The notes under the pieces are model-generated. The model saw only the letters and a list, made by a program, of their open reading frames with translations. It was not told the DNA's origin and ran no database searches. The translations under genes were made by a program, and so were the position numbers. DNA of 19,138 nt from CAZFQD01 sp964520885 (GTDB taxonomy: Bacteria > Bacillota > Clostridia > Oscillospirales > SIG519), in the NCBI GenBank assembly GCA_964520885.1, contig CAZFQD010000026.1:1-19138 (forward strand), read 5' to 3'. This document shows, in pieces, positions 7,869 to 15,584 of the stretch. The number at the start of each line of letters is the position of its first letter. The stretch's first letter is position 1.

Positions 7869-7918
7869 TTATGTTAAACATAAACAACACACAAATGAGA
7901 TAACCCAAAAGTGTGTTG
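7869..7918. other. 15-base palindrome followed by hairpin
   Basis: TTATGTT-A-AACATAA (7869-7883) is a perfect palindrome around one base. Two bases later CAACACAC (7885-7892) pairs perfectly with GTGTGTTG (7911-7918) across an 18-base loop. There is no T-run beside the hairpin on either strand, so it is not a terminator. The palindrome lies about 70 bases upstream of the mreB -35 and could be a protein-binding site; this is inference. Confidence 0.4.
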
Positions 7919-7991
7919 CATTGTGCTAATAATTAAAAATTCATATCAAGTCCCATTCCTCAATAAAAGGCACAAAGTTTGGAGGAAAGAA

Positions 7992-8073
7992 GTAGTGCAG
8001 AGTAAGGCGTAAGGTGATAAAATATCCGTGCCGCATATTTGATATATGCAAACGGAGATTTTATGCCGACTAC
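7992..8073. repeat. Imperfect inverted repeat / hairpin unit downstream of rpmB
   Basis: The core pairs ATAAAAT (8017-8023) with ATTTTAT (8058-8064), TCCGT (8025-8029) with ACGGA (8052-8056), and GCATAT (8033-8038) with ATATGC (8044-8049) around a five-base loop. An outer GTAGT (7992-7996) pairs with ACTAC (8069-8073). Its mixed composition stands out in the AT-rich gap. It lies about 30 bases past the rpmB stop and could be a structured 3' end, a small RNA or a copy of a dispersed palindromic element. There is no second copy in this window. Confidence 0.5.
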
Positions 8074-8102
8074 GATGCTATGTACTGCTTATTTTTTTCA
8101 AA

Positions 8103-8291
8103 CTACACAGCTCTAACAACTTTATTTGAACGAAGGCATCTTGAACAAACATATATTCTTTTAACCTCGTTATCAACAACGGCACGGACTCTTTTAATGT
8201 TTGGTTTCCACATTCTGTTAGACCGTCTATGAGAATGCGAAACTTTTATTCCAAAAACTGCACTCTTATCACATATACTACACTTTGCCAT
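8103..8291 (-). CDS. rpmB: 50S ribosomal protein L28
   Basis: Large-subunit ribosomal protein, 62 residues, the normal length. It opens MAKCSICDK and carries the zinc-ribbon cysteines Cys4, Cys7, Cys49 and Cys52, the zinc-binding (C+) form of L28. The conserved block HSHRRSNRMWKPN follows at about 18-31. An AGGGAGGTG SD precedes the ATG, and an extended -10 promoter at 8374-8402 drives it. It is a single-gene unit between clpE and mreB. Confidence 0.97.
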   Translation of the reverse strand: MAKCSICDKSAVFGIKVSHSHRRSNRMWKPNIKRVRAVVDNEVKRIYVCSRCLRSNKVVRAV

Positions 8292-8373
8292 TTTCTATTG
8301 CACCTCCCTGTAATCGCTTATAAAATGTTTTGCAAAAAAATACATAAATAACTTTCAAAATATATTGCAATTT

Positions 8374-8402
8374 ATTGTAGCAGATTTTTTTTTATAATGC
8401 AA
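8374..8402 (-). promoter_or_regulatory. Extended -10 promoter of rpmB
   Basis: On the minus strand TTGCAT (8402-8397), a 17-base spacer ending in TGC, and TACAAT (8379-8374) make a strong extended -10 promoter. Transcription would start near 8367, giving a leader of about 75 bases. No convincing clpE terminator was seen between the clpE stop and this promoter. Confidence 0.75.
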
Positions 8403-8446
8403 GCGTTTTTTTTTATGGTTAGCGGAAAAAAGGTAACTATTTACGT

Positions 8447-10723
8447 TTATTTAGCGACAACCACAATCTCGTTATTTTCAACTGATAATTCTACACTTTT
8501 TAAATCTTCTGCTCTGTTTAAAACTATTTCAACCAATTTGTCCTCAATTTCTTTTTGAACAGTTCTTCTAATATTTCTTGCTCCGTATTCAATTGAAAAT
8601 GACTTTTGTCCAATATATTTTAGCACATCATCTGTACAAGAAAGTGTTGTGCCTTTTTCAGCCAAGCCATCCTTTAATTCTGTAAGCATTAATTCAGCAA
8701 TTTTAATGAATTTATCCATATCTAATGGTGAAAATACTATTACTTCGTCCACTCTGTTTAAAAATTCCGGCCGTAAGAAGTCGGACAATGCTTTTAATGC
8801 TTTTTCCTTTGCAATGGCTTCTGTTGTTCTGTTAAAACCTGCTGACGAACCTTTTATATTAGAACCTGCATTAGAGGTCATAACAATAATTGTATTTTCA
8901 AAATTAACTGTTTTGCCATGAGCATCAGTGATTTTACCTTCATCTAAAATTTGAAGCAAAATATTCATTACCTCGTGGTGAGCTTTCTCTATTTCATCAA
9001 ATAAAACTACTGAATAAGGTTTTCTTCTAATTCTTTCTGTTAATTGTCCTGCCTCGTCATAACCAACATAGCCCGGAGGCGAACCAATAATTCTTGAAAC
9101 AGAGTGTTTTTCCATAAATTCAGACATATCAAGGCGAATAAGGGATTCAGGAGCATCAAAAAGTTGCTTAGCTAAAACCTTTACAAATTCAGTTTTGCCA
9201 ACACCAGTAGGTCCGGTAAATATAAAGGAAATTGGACGATTTCTCGGAACTATTCCTGCCCTAGCTCTTTTAACAGCGGCTGTTACTAATGCAACAGCTT
9301 CATCTTGACCAATTATTTTTTCTTTAATTCTTGCATCAAGCATTGATAGTTTGCCTGCTTCGGTTTCTTTAATTTTGCTTGCGGGAATTCCCGTCCAAAG
9401 TTCTATAACCCTCGCTAAATCTTCATCAGTAACGAAAACTTTATCCGAATAGTCCTGTAATTCCTTTGCTCTTTCCTCTTTTCTACAAAGGTCTGCCTTC
9501 ATTTGTGCTATTTCTTCAAAGGATGTTTGATCTGTGCTATTAGTTTCCAATTCTTCTATTTTGCTATTAAATTCTTTTATTTCAATTCTAAGGTTGAAAA
9601 GCTCGTCAGCAAATTTATTATTAAGTCCTGCATTTGAGCAAGCCTCATCCATTAAATCAATGGCCTTATCAGGTAAAAATCTATCAGTTACATACCGCTC
9701 AGACATTAAAACAGCTTGTCTAATTAAATTATCTGGCAATTTAACATTGTGATGCTCCTCATAATAGCCTTTTACCCCGCGAATAATACTAATAGTATCC
9801 TCAATAGTTGGCTCGTTAATAATTACAGGTTGAAATCGTCTTTCTAAAGCAGAGTCCTTTTCAATATGCTTTCGGTATTCGTTTAAGGTTGTGGCACCAA
9901 TAACTTGAATTTCGCCTCTTGATAAAGCAGGCTTTAACATATTTGCGGCGTTCATAGTGCCTTCAACATCACCAGAGCCAACTAAGTTATGAACCTCATC
10001 AATAACCAAAATAATATTGCCTAATTTTTTAACCTCATCAACTAAGCCCTTAACTCTGCTTTCAAATTGCCCTCTAAATTGTGTTCCGGCAATTAATGCG
10101 GTCAAATCAAGTAAATGCACTTCTTTTTGCAAAAGCCTTGCAGGAGCTTTTTTATTGGCTATTCTAATTGCTAAGCCTTCGGCAATAGCAGTTTTTCCAA
10201 CTCCGGGCTCGCCAATTAAGCAAGGATTATTTTTTGTTCTACGATTTAAAATTTGAATTACTCTATATAATTCCTCATCTCTGCCAATAACCCTATCAAT
10301 TTTACCTTCAGTTGCTTTTTTAGTTAAATTTAAGCAATAAGTATCCAAATATTTATTTTTAGAGAGTTTTTTTTCTTTTTCTTTTTTATCTTCTTTTTGA
10401 GTCGTTTTTTGTGCATCAGAATCGTTATTGCTATTTTGATTATTCATAAAATTACCTATGTTTTGAATAAAGGGAAAGGGTGCGGCTCCGCCGGGCGAAA
10501 AACTATCGATATCACCATCTTGTCCCATTAAATCGCCTATTTGCTCGGATATACTATCCAATTCATCATCAGATATACCCATTTTTTTCATAAAGTCATC
10601 AATGGGCTTAACTCCTGCCGCTTTAGCACAAATAAGACAAAGCCCATCATTAATTGTTTTTCCGTTTTCTATTCTCGAAATAAAAACCACAGCGGGTCTA
10701 ATTTTGCATTTTGAACAAAGCAT
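8447..10723 (-). CDS. clpE: ClpE-type AAA+ unfoldase with N-terminal zinc finger
   Basis: Hexameric ATP-driven unfoldase that feeds proteins to ClpP. The 758 residues begin with a Cys4 zinc finger (CSKC at 3-6, CLIC at 29-32) in place of the Clp_N double repeat of ClpC, which is the ClpE arrangement. A low-complexity, Asn/Lys-rich linker spans roughly 90-122. The first AAA+ domain has Walker A GEPGVGKT (171-178) and Walker B IDE (241-243). A short coiled middle segment lies at about 370-430. The second domain has Walker A GPTGVGKT (504-511) and Walker B FDE (575-577). SSAGFN (626-631) sits where the ClpP-docking loop is expected. AAGGAG precedes the ATG. I found no CtsR or CIRCE operator upstream. 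Pipelines often name such proteins ClpC. Confidence 0.93.
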   Translation of the reverse strand: MLCSKCKIRPAVVFISRIENGKTINDGLCLICAKAAGVKPIDDFMKKMGISDDELDSISEQIGDLMGQDGDIDSFSPGGAAPFPFIQNIGNFMNNQNSNNDSDAQKTTQKEDKKEKEKKLSKNKYLDTYCLNLTKKATEGKIDRVIGRDEELYRVIQILNRRTKNNPCLIGEPGVGKTAIAEGLAIRIANKKAPARLLQKEVHLLDLTALIAGTQFRGQFESRVKGLVDEVKKLGNIILVIDEVHNLVGSGDVEGTMNAANMLKPALSRGEIQVIGATTLNEYRKHIEKDSALERRFQPVIINEPTIEDTISIIRGVKGYYEEHHNVKLPDNLIRQAVLMSERYVTDRFLPDKAIDLMDEACSNAGLNNKFADELFNLRIEIKEFNSKIEELETNSTDQTSFEEIAQMKADLCRKEERAKELQDYSDKVFVTDEDLARVIELWTGIPASKIKETEAGKLSMLDARIKEKIIGQDEAVALVTAAVKRARAGIVPRNRPISFIFTGPTGVGKTEFVKVLAKQLFDAPESLIRLDMSEFMEKHSVSRIIGSPPGYVGYDEAGQLTERIRRKPYSVVLFDEIEKAHHEVMNILLQILDEGKITDAHGKTVNFENTIIVMTSNAGSNIKGSSAGFNRTTEAIAKEKALKALSDFLRPEFLNRVDEVIVFSPLDMDKFIKIAELMLTELKDGLAEKGTTLSCTDDVLKYIGQKSFSIEYGARNIRRTVQKEIEDKLVEIVLNRAEDLKSVELSVENNEIVVVAK

Positions 10724-10800
10724 TAATACAACTCCTTAAATTTAACAACCATTTAATTTTAATTTAATCAATATTAAATTGCATTAGAAATGATATTCTA

Positions 10801-11334
10801 TCATTTCTTTTTCAAATTAGCATCATATATTATACAATATCTAATAAAAGCAAAAAGCGACATTAATATTGTAATTGAAAACATAATAGTAACAATTATA
10901 TTGTTTCTATCAGAAAAAACAATGGCAACAAATATTGATGCTGATAACAAAAAAGCGGTGGCTTTACCATACCACTTTGCCGGAATAATATGTTTAACTT
11001 TGGTCATCATTATTATTCCTCCGATAATTAAAACAATTTCAATAATAACAAAGGCAAATAATACCCAAAGTTTAATACTGTTTGCATACCAAAGACAAAA
11101 CAAAACTGTGGTATGTAATAGTTTATCAGCAAGTGGGTCAAGTGCTTCTCCTAATTTTGTAATCAAATTATATTTTCTTGCGATATATCCATCAACAACA
11201 TCGGAAATTCCTGCTATTAAGAATATAATACTTGCTAAAATTCTACCTTCTTTTGTAGGTACAAACAAATACACAAATACAAAAGCAGGTATAAGAAATA
11301 ATCTAAAAAAAGTAATGATATTTGGTATGTTCAT
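10801..11334 (-). CDS. pgsA: CDP-alcohol phosphatidyltransferase (PgsA-like)
   Basis: Integral membrane enzyme that condenses a CDP-diacylglycerol with an alcohol, most likely glycerol-3-phosphate in the first step of phosphatidylglycerol synthesis. The family motif is complete: Asp45, Asp48-Gly49, Ala52-Arg53, Gly62, Asp66 and Asp70. The 177 residues hold several hydrophobic helices and begin MNIPNIITFFR, typical of PgsA. The alcohol acceptor is inferred from overall resemblance. It starts 21 bases after the cvpA-like gene and is followed by clpE, in one run of minus-strand genes. Confidence 0.9.
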   Translation of the reverse strand: MNIPNIITFFRLFLIPAFVFVYLFVPTKEGRILASIIFLIAGISDVVDGYIARKYNLITKLGEALDPLADKLLHTTVLFCLWYANSIKLWVLFAFVIIEIVLIIGGIIMMTKVKHIIPAKWYGKATAFLLSASIFVAIVFSDRNNIIVTIMFSITILMSLFAFIRYCIIYDANLKKK

Positions 11335-11355
11335 TCCAGATTCACCTCTAATTAA

Positions 11356-12105
11356 TCATTTATTTATCTTTAAATTAAAAATATCTATATGATAAATATA
11401 TTTGAAAACAATAGTTTTCTCAATTGTTGTGACATTAATACTATTTATATCATCTTTTTGCATATAAGGCATAACAAGTTTTAATGCCGAACATAAAATA
11501 AGTAAAATAAATAGACCATTTAATACCCCAAAAATTAGTCCGCCGACCTTATTAAATTGGTTTATTACTGGAATTTTGGTTATAAAGGAGAAAACAAAGG
11601 ATAATAATTTAACTAAAATTAATATAATTAAAAAAATTACAATAAATGCTATAATTGTTCCTACTGATTTTGCAATTGGATTAATGATACTGTCAATTAA
11701 TTGCATTTTGTAATCTTCTAATGAAAGTTTCGCTTTAGACACAGAATTATCCTGTAATACTTTTTCAGGAGTAATTCCGTAGGATGCTAACATCTTTTTA
11801 ATAAAATCAGGAGAGTCCTTTAAAAGTTTTTCTAAATCGATTTTTTCCAATTTCTCAACTGCATCATTAGTATTATTAACAGATGTTGATTTAGCCACCT
11901 CACTAATAAAAGCATTTTTTATTGGAGGTGCTATGTAATTTTTAGCAATAAAATTTCCAACAGGACTTGCAAAATTAAATGCTATAATTATTGCAACAAT
12001 CCCGCCAACTAATTCAAGTGCCGATTTCACCAAGCCTTTTCTAAAACCATTAAAAATAACTCCTGCTAAAATAACAACAACAATAATATCAAGTGCTACG
12101 CTCAT
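11356..12105 (-). CDS. CvpA family membrane protein
   Basis: CvpA-like protein, named for colicin V production in E. coli; its role in Gram-positives is not settled. Of 249 residues, hydrophobic helices lie at about 5-22, 28-48, 147-172 and 188-208. The first pair is followed by a long polar, mostly helical insertion (about 55-140, with a Lys/Glu/Asp-rich part). The N-terminal pattern of a helix, GFRKGLVKSALELVGGI and a second helix is typical of the family. It lies between the DUF5711 gene and pgsA, a membrane-related group. The 48-base spacer to the DUF5711 gene contains a heptamer tract. Confidence 0.85.
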   Translation of the reverse strand: MSVALDIIVVVILAGVIFNGFRKGLVKSALELVGGIVAIIIAFNFASPVGNFIAKNYIAPPIKNAFISEVAKSTSVNNTNDAVEKLEKIDLEKLLKDSPDFIKKMLASYGITPEKVLQDNSVSKAKLSLEDYKMQLIDSIINPIAKSVGTIIAFIVIFLIILILVKLLSFVFSFITKIPVINQFNKVGGLIFGVLNGLFILLILCSALKLVMPYMQKDDINSINVTTIEKTIVFKYIYHIDIFNLKINK

Positions 12106-12125
12106 AATAATTCAGTCCTTCCCTT

Positions 12126-12149
12126 TTAGAAATTAGAAGTTAGATGTTA
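12126..12149. repeat. Degenerate heptamer repeat tract (TTAGAAG type)
   Basis: TTAGAAA, TTAGAAG and TTAGATG stand in tandem followed by TTA, in the spacer between the DUF5711 gene and the cvpA-like gene. Same period and similar unit to the tracts at 1023-1050 and 14181-14196. Confidence 0.55.
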
Positions 12150-12153
12150 AAAA

Positions 12154-13341
12154 TCAATTGTTTAAATTAACTATTTCGGCATAATTTGAAGCTACAGCAT
12201 AACCATTTGTCCCAATAGATAATAATTCTTCGAACTCGCCTTTTACTATAATGTTTTTTTTGATTTTAATATTAGTTTTATTGGAAAAATCAATGAGTAA
12301 TATATTATTTTCCTCTAATAGTGCTAACCCGTTTTCTGTAAATGTTGAATACTTAACAGCTCCTTCGATATCTCCATTAGTCCAAATATTGCCTTTATCA
12401 TCTGCTATAATAATATGCGAATTTCTTGAAACTAAACCTGTTCCTGTAATAAAAGCGAAAAATTTATTGTTATTGTCGGAGAAGTTGTATAGCAATCTGC
12501 CTTCGAAATTTATTTCTCCTTCTTTTTTTCCGTCCTTTGAAATAAATACAACTTTTTTATCAGATATAACGCATAAATTTCCATTGCTCTTATATTTTAA
12601 CTCAAAAGGGATACAATCTGCAATAGAAAAAGAATAAAAAGGTATATCTTTTCCAACTTTATAAGAATTAATGGTTGCTTCGATTTCTCCTTTGGCACTC
12701 TTTAATGTAGCGGTAGTAAGAACTTGACCATCATTTGAAAGTTCTGCATCAAGGATATAATTTTGTGCATTATACAACAAAAATTTTTCATTAAAGGAAG
12801 AGTCAAACACTGTAATTAATGCTTTATAGCCTTCATATTCAGTAATAACTAAAAAACTGCCATTTTCCGCCATAGATGCATTTAATATTCTATTTGGAAA
12901 GGTTTTAGAAAATACATTTGTAAAACTGTTTGCAATATTTAAAGATGTTCCACCTCTATCATAAGTCAAAATAAATTTTTTTGTTGTTTGCATTGTAGGG
13001 GTATGATAAATTGATTGAATAGAATTAAATTCATTTCCTTTTTCGTCATAAATCTTTAAACCGTCAGTAGATAAAACTGCTAAGCCACCTTTATAAATAT
13101 CATAGCAATTAAGGCTATCTCCATTAAAAGATATTGTGCCGGAATTATTAGTATTAACTTGATTAAAACTAAAGTCTATCTTTGCAAGAATTCGTCTAAA
13201 ATTATCTGTATTAATTTCATCAATATTAAAGAAAACCAGCAAGGCAAGTGTAACTACAACAAGCACGACAATAACAAGACGAACATTTCGCAAAAAACTT
13301 TTTATTTTATTTTGAGTTAAATTTTCTTCATCTCTTTGCAT
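12154..13341 (-). CDS. DUF5711 family membrane-anchored protein
   Basis: A 395-residue protein of unknown function that I place in the DUF5711 family. A charged cytoplasmic N-terminus (1-20) is followed by one strongly hydrophobic helix (about 21-41), after which the rest should lie outside the membrane. The large outer part is built of repeated short beta-strand blocks (for example GGLAVLSTDGLKIYD, NGSFLVITEYEG, NGLALLEENNILLID), like a WD40/PQQ-type beta-propeller. No catalytic motif was seen. It sits between truA and the cvpA-like gene on the same strand; this pairing with CvpA suggests an envelope role. Family assignment is from recognition of the architecture. Confidence 0.75.
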   Translation of the reverse strand: MQRDEENLTQNKIKSFLRNVRLVIVVLVVVTLALLVFFNIDEINTDNFRRILAKIDFSFNQVNTNNSGTISFNGDSLNCYDIYKGGLAVLSTDGLKIYDEKGNEFNSIQSIYHTPTMQTTKKFILTYDRGGTSLNIANSFTNVFSKTFPNRILNASMAENGSFLVITEYEGYKALITVFDSSFNEKFLLYNAQNYILDAELSNDGQVLTTATLKSAKGEIEATINSYKVGKDIPFYSFSIADCIPFELKYKSNGNLCVISDKKVVFISKDGKKEGEINFEGRLLYNFSDNNNKFFAFITGTGLVSRNSHIIIADDKGNIWTNGDIEGAVKYSTFTENGLALLEENNILLIDFSNKTNIKIKKNIIVKGEFEELLSIGTNGYAVASNYAEIVNLNN

Positions 13342-13360
13342 AATTAACCCCTTTTATTAA

Positions 13361-13381
13361 GTGGAAAGTGGAAAGTGGAAA
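13361..13381. repeat. Perfect triple heptamer GTGGAAA
   Basis: GTGGAAA occurs three times exactly in tandem. It faces the tract at 13401-13430, whose unit is close to its reverse complement, so the two can form an imperfect hairpin in the truA-DUF5711 spacer. Confidence 0.7.
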
Positions 13382-13400
13382 TTATTCTTTATATTATAAC

Positions 13401-13430
13401 TTTTCACTTTCAATTTTCAACTTTCAACTT
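13401..13430. repeat. Heptamer tract (TTTCAAC type) overlapping the truA stop
   Basis: TTTTCAC, TTTCAAT, TTTCAAC and TTTCAAC follow one another in phase. On the minus strand the last units contain the truA stop codon, so the repeat has entered the end of the gene or the gene end has been rebuilt from it. Confidence 0.6.
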
Positions 13431-14164
13431 GAATAATATACTTTATTTAAAAACAAGCCTTTTGGGTTTGCGGTTGTACCTAATTTTTTTCTATTTTGCT
13501 CTTTAATTAATAAAGGCAAATTATCGGCTAATATTCTTCCTCTTTCAACAAAAATTAAAGTTCCCACCATAATTCGCACCATTTTATATAAAAAACCATT
13601 AGCACACACTTTAAAAATTACCAAATCGCCCTCTCTTGAAACACTTGCAGAGTAAACTGTTCTAACTGTATCTTTAATTTTACTTCCGGTTGCCATAAAA
13701 CCTTTGAAATTATGAGTTCCAACAAAACATTGTGCCACATTATTTAAAAGAACAACATCTAATTTATATGGATAATAAAGTGAATATTTATCTAAAAAAG
13801 GGTTTCTAACTGCTCCATTATATATTTTATAAATGTATTCTTTCTTAATGCAATGATACCTTGAATTAAAGTTAATGTCAACCTCTTGACAACTTTTTAT
13901 TACAATATCTTTAGGTAAAACTCCATTTAAAGCCAAAAGCAGTTTAGAACATTTAATTTCGCTTTCTGTTTCAAAATTGCAATAATATTCATTTGCGTGA
14001 ACATTAGCATCTGTTCGTCCACATCCGATAACATTAATGTCCTCATTAACAATTCTTGTAATAGCATTATTTAATTGGTCTTGCACAGTATGTGCATTAA
14101 TTTGTGATTGCCATCCGTGATAATTTGTGCCATCAAAGGATAGGCAAAGTTTAATGTTACGCAA
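13424..14164 (-). CDS. truA: tRNA pseudouridine(38-40) synthase TruA
   Basis: Converts uridines 38-40 of the anticodon arm to pseudouridine. Starting at TTG 14164 the protein opens RNIKLCLSFDGTNYHGWQ, the normal TruA beginning. The catalytic aspartate is Asp52 in CGRTDANVHA (Asn replaces the more common Gly). Length is 246 residues, normal. A more upstream TTG at 14173 touches the SD AAGGTGG (14180-14174) with no gap, whereas TTG 14164 lies nine bases past it, so the latter is preferred. The gene follows the U32 gene closely, with a heptamer tract between. Its stop codon lies inside another heptamer tract. Confidence 0.94.
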   Translation of the reverse strand: MRNIKLCLSFDGTNYHGWQSQINAHTVQDQLNNAITRIVNEDINVIGCGRTDANVHANEYYCNFETESEIKCSKLLLALNGVLPKDIVIKSCQEVDINFNSRYHCIKKEYIYKIYNGAVRNPFLDKYSLYYPYKLDVVLLNNVAQCFVGTHNFKGFMATGSKIKDTVRTVYSASVSREGDLVIFKVCANGFLYKMVRIMVGTLIFVERGRILADNLPLLIKEQNRKKLGTTANPKGLFLNKVYYSS

Positions 14165-14180
14165 ATAGAACAACCACCTT

Positions 14181-14196
14181 TTAGGAATTAGGAAAT
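14181..14196. repeat. Short heptamer tract (TTAGGAA twice)
   Basis: TTAGGAA is repeated exactly twice and followed by AT in the 39-base spacer between the U32 gene and truA. It lies immediately beside the truA SD. Confidence 0.5.
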
Positions 14197-14203
14197 AGTT
14201 ATC

Positions 14204-15424
14204 TTATGTTTTATTTTTCCTCAAAATTGAATGTTTTTTAACCGGCTTTGGCATAGTAATCCACACAAGCATTTCGGGTATTAAAGCTTCCCGTAAATTA
14301 TGGTATTCCTCATCTATGATATCATAAATTGTCATATTGAAACAGTCCTCTTTTGGCTGCAAAACTTCAATTTTATCTGTAACCTTAAAACGATTTTTTT
14401 GGCGAACCAAAGCCATATTAGTGTCAAAATCATAGTCTTCAACGATGCCGAGCATATCACATTCTCTAATATAACTGCTTGTGTTATAAATTTGCCCTTT
14501 TTCTTCATTAAAATAAAAGCCGGTATAATAATCTCTGTGGCTAACCTTGCAAATTTCTTGAAACCAAGTAGGGTTTACTTTATAGTTTTGCTTATCAAAT
14601 AAAAATTCATCAATGGCATTTCTATAAGCATTAGTAACTGTTGCAACATAATATTCAGATTTAACTCTGCCCTCAATTTTAAAACTATAAATTCCAACCT
14701 CATAAAGTTCCTTAATATGAGAAATCATACATAAATCTTTTGAATTCATAATAAAAGAACCTTGCTCATCCTCATAAATTGGATAATATTCATTTGGCCT
14801 TTTTTCTTCAACTAAGGAATATTTCCACCTGCAAGGGTGAGCACAATGTCCGCTGTTTGCACTTCTGCCTGCCATATAATTTGATAATAAACATCGTCCC
14901 GAATAGGAAATACACATAGCACCGTGAACAAAGGCTTCAAGTTCTAATGTTTTAGGGGTATTATCTCTTATTTCTTTTATTTCTTTTAAATTAAGTTCCC
15001 TTGCCAAAACAATTCTTTTAGCACCTAACTTATGAAAAAAGTTACAAGCTTCATAATTTGTAATATTGGCTTGGGTTGAAAGGTGAATTTCCATATTGGG
15101 TGCAATTTCACGAACGGCAGAAAACATTCCCAAATCGGTAATAATTACAGCGTCAGCCTTAGCTTCTACTATTTGCTTTAAAAAGTCAGGGAATAATCGC
15201 ATATCTTCATTTCGCGCAACTATATTGCATGTTATATAAACCTTTGCGTTTTTAGCGTGTGCAAATTTAATGCCTTCTATTAATTCCTCATATTCTGCAT
15301 TTTCAGAAGCAACCCTTAGCGAAAAAGCCTTGCCACCGATATACACAGCATCAGCACCAAATTCAATAGCAGTAATTAGTTTATTAACACTCCCGGCAGG
15401 AGATAAAAGTTCAATCTCTTTCAT
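14204..15424 (-). CDS. U32 peptidase-family protein (TrhP/RlhA-like)
   Basis: Members of this family are now linked to prephenate-dependent hydroxylation of RNA: TrhP for uridine 34 of tRNA and RlhA for 23S rRNA. Proteolysis is doubtful. The 406 residues open LLSPAGS and carry the U32 signature EAFVHGAMCISYSGRCLLS (163-181). Four cysteines, Cys171, Cys178, Cys194 and Cys198, are placed as ligands for an iron-sulfur cluster. IEGRVKS at about 260 is also conserved. The full-length form with a C-terminal beta domain resembles TrhP. It lies directly upstream of truA, another tRNA-modifying gene, which favours a tRNA role. A strong promoter lies at 15455-15483. Confidence 0.88.
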   Translation of the reverse strand: MKEIELLSPAGSVNKLITAIEFGADAVYIGGKAFSLRVASENAEYEELIEGIKFAHAKNAKVYITCNIVARNEDMRLFPDFLKQIVEAKADAVIITDLGMFSAVREIAPNMEIHLSTQANITNYEACNFFHKLGAKRIVLARELNLKEIKEIRDNTPKTLELEAFVHGAMCISYSGRCLLSNYMAGRSANSGHCAHPCRWKYSLVEEKRPNEYYPIYEDEQGSFIMNSKDLCMISHIKELYEVGIYSFKIEGRVKSEYYVATVTNAYRNAIDEFLFDKQNYKVNPTWFQEICKVSHRDYYTGFYFNEEKGQIYNTSSYIRECDMLGIVEDYDFDTNMALVRQKNRFKVTDKIEVLQPKEDCFNMTIYDIIDEEYHNLREALIPEMLVWITMPKPVKKHSILRKNKT

Positions 15425-15425
15425 A

Positions 15426-15438
15426 TACCTAATTCCTT
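15426..15438. repeat. Minimal TTAGGAA-type unit before the U32 gene
   Basis: On the minus strand this reads AAGGAATTAGGTA, nearly the same as the TTAGGAA tandem at 14181. Here it supplies the SD-like AAGGAA for the U32 gene. The call as a repeat is weak because of its short length. Confidence 0.25.
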
Positions 15439-15454
15439 ATATATTAATGTTTAA

Positions 15455-15483
15455 ATATTAGCATACTTTATATTTTAATTCAA
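15455..15483 (-). promoter_or_regulatory. Extended -10 promoter of the U32-truA run
   Basis: On the minus strand TTGAAT (15483-15478), a 17-base spacer ending in TGC, and TAATAT (15460-15455). It diverges from the promoter at 15514-15542, with 30 bases between the two -35 elements. Confidence 0.7.
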
Positions 15484-15513
15484 TAAAAAGTAACAAGATT
15501 TTTTCGTTTTTTG

Positions 15514-15542
15514 TTGAAATATACAATAATTTTATATATAAT
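15514..15542 (+). promoter_or_regulatory. Sigma-A type promoter of the nucleosidase gene
   Basis: TTGAAA (15514-15519), exactly 17 bases, then a perfect TATAAT (15537-15542). The start of transcription would be near 15549, about 36 bases before the ATG. It diverges from the U32 promoter. Confidence 0.75.
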
Positions 15543-15584
15543 ATTGTAAAAGTGAAATTTATTTTTTGAAAGGGCAAATTAATT

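Larger units (their letters stand above)
7729..8102. other. Non-coding gap between rpmB and mreB
   Basis: No credible gene lies in these 374 bases. The gap holds, from left to right, the mreB promoter on the minus strand, a palindrome and hairpin at 7869-7918, and a larger imperfect inverted repeat at 7992-8073 just downstream of rpmB. The remaining sequence is AT-rich and unassigned. Confidence 0.7.

Noticed and set aside
8014..8232. 72-residue open frame on the plus strand
   Set aside because: It runs through the hairpin unit and antisense to rpmB, and has no SD or recognisable protein features.
8403..8446. Terminator of clpE
   Set aside because: Only a four-base GTTA/TAAC pairing is possible, and the T/A runs are not placed after a stable stem.
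10724..10800. CtsR or HrcA operator before clpE
   Set aside because: No GGTCAAA direct repeat or CIRCE inverted repeat is present; the spacer is almost only A and T.
10790..11392. 200-residue open frame on the plus strand
   Set aside because: It lies entirely opposite pgsA and the end of the cvpA-like gene, whose protein motifs are clear. It has no SD and shows only the hydrophobic composition expected from the reverse strand of a membrane protein gene.
12251..12637. 128-residue plus-strand frame within the DUF5711 gene
   Set aside because: It is antisense to a gene with a convincing start, membrane helix and regular beta blocks, and has no SD.
13361..13430. CRISPR-like array
   Set aside because: The units are seven bases long and contiguous, without spacers, and no cas genes are present.
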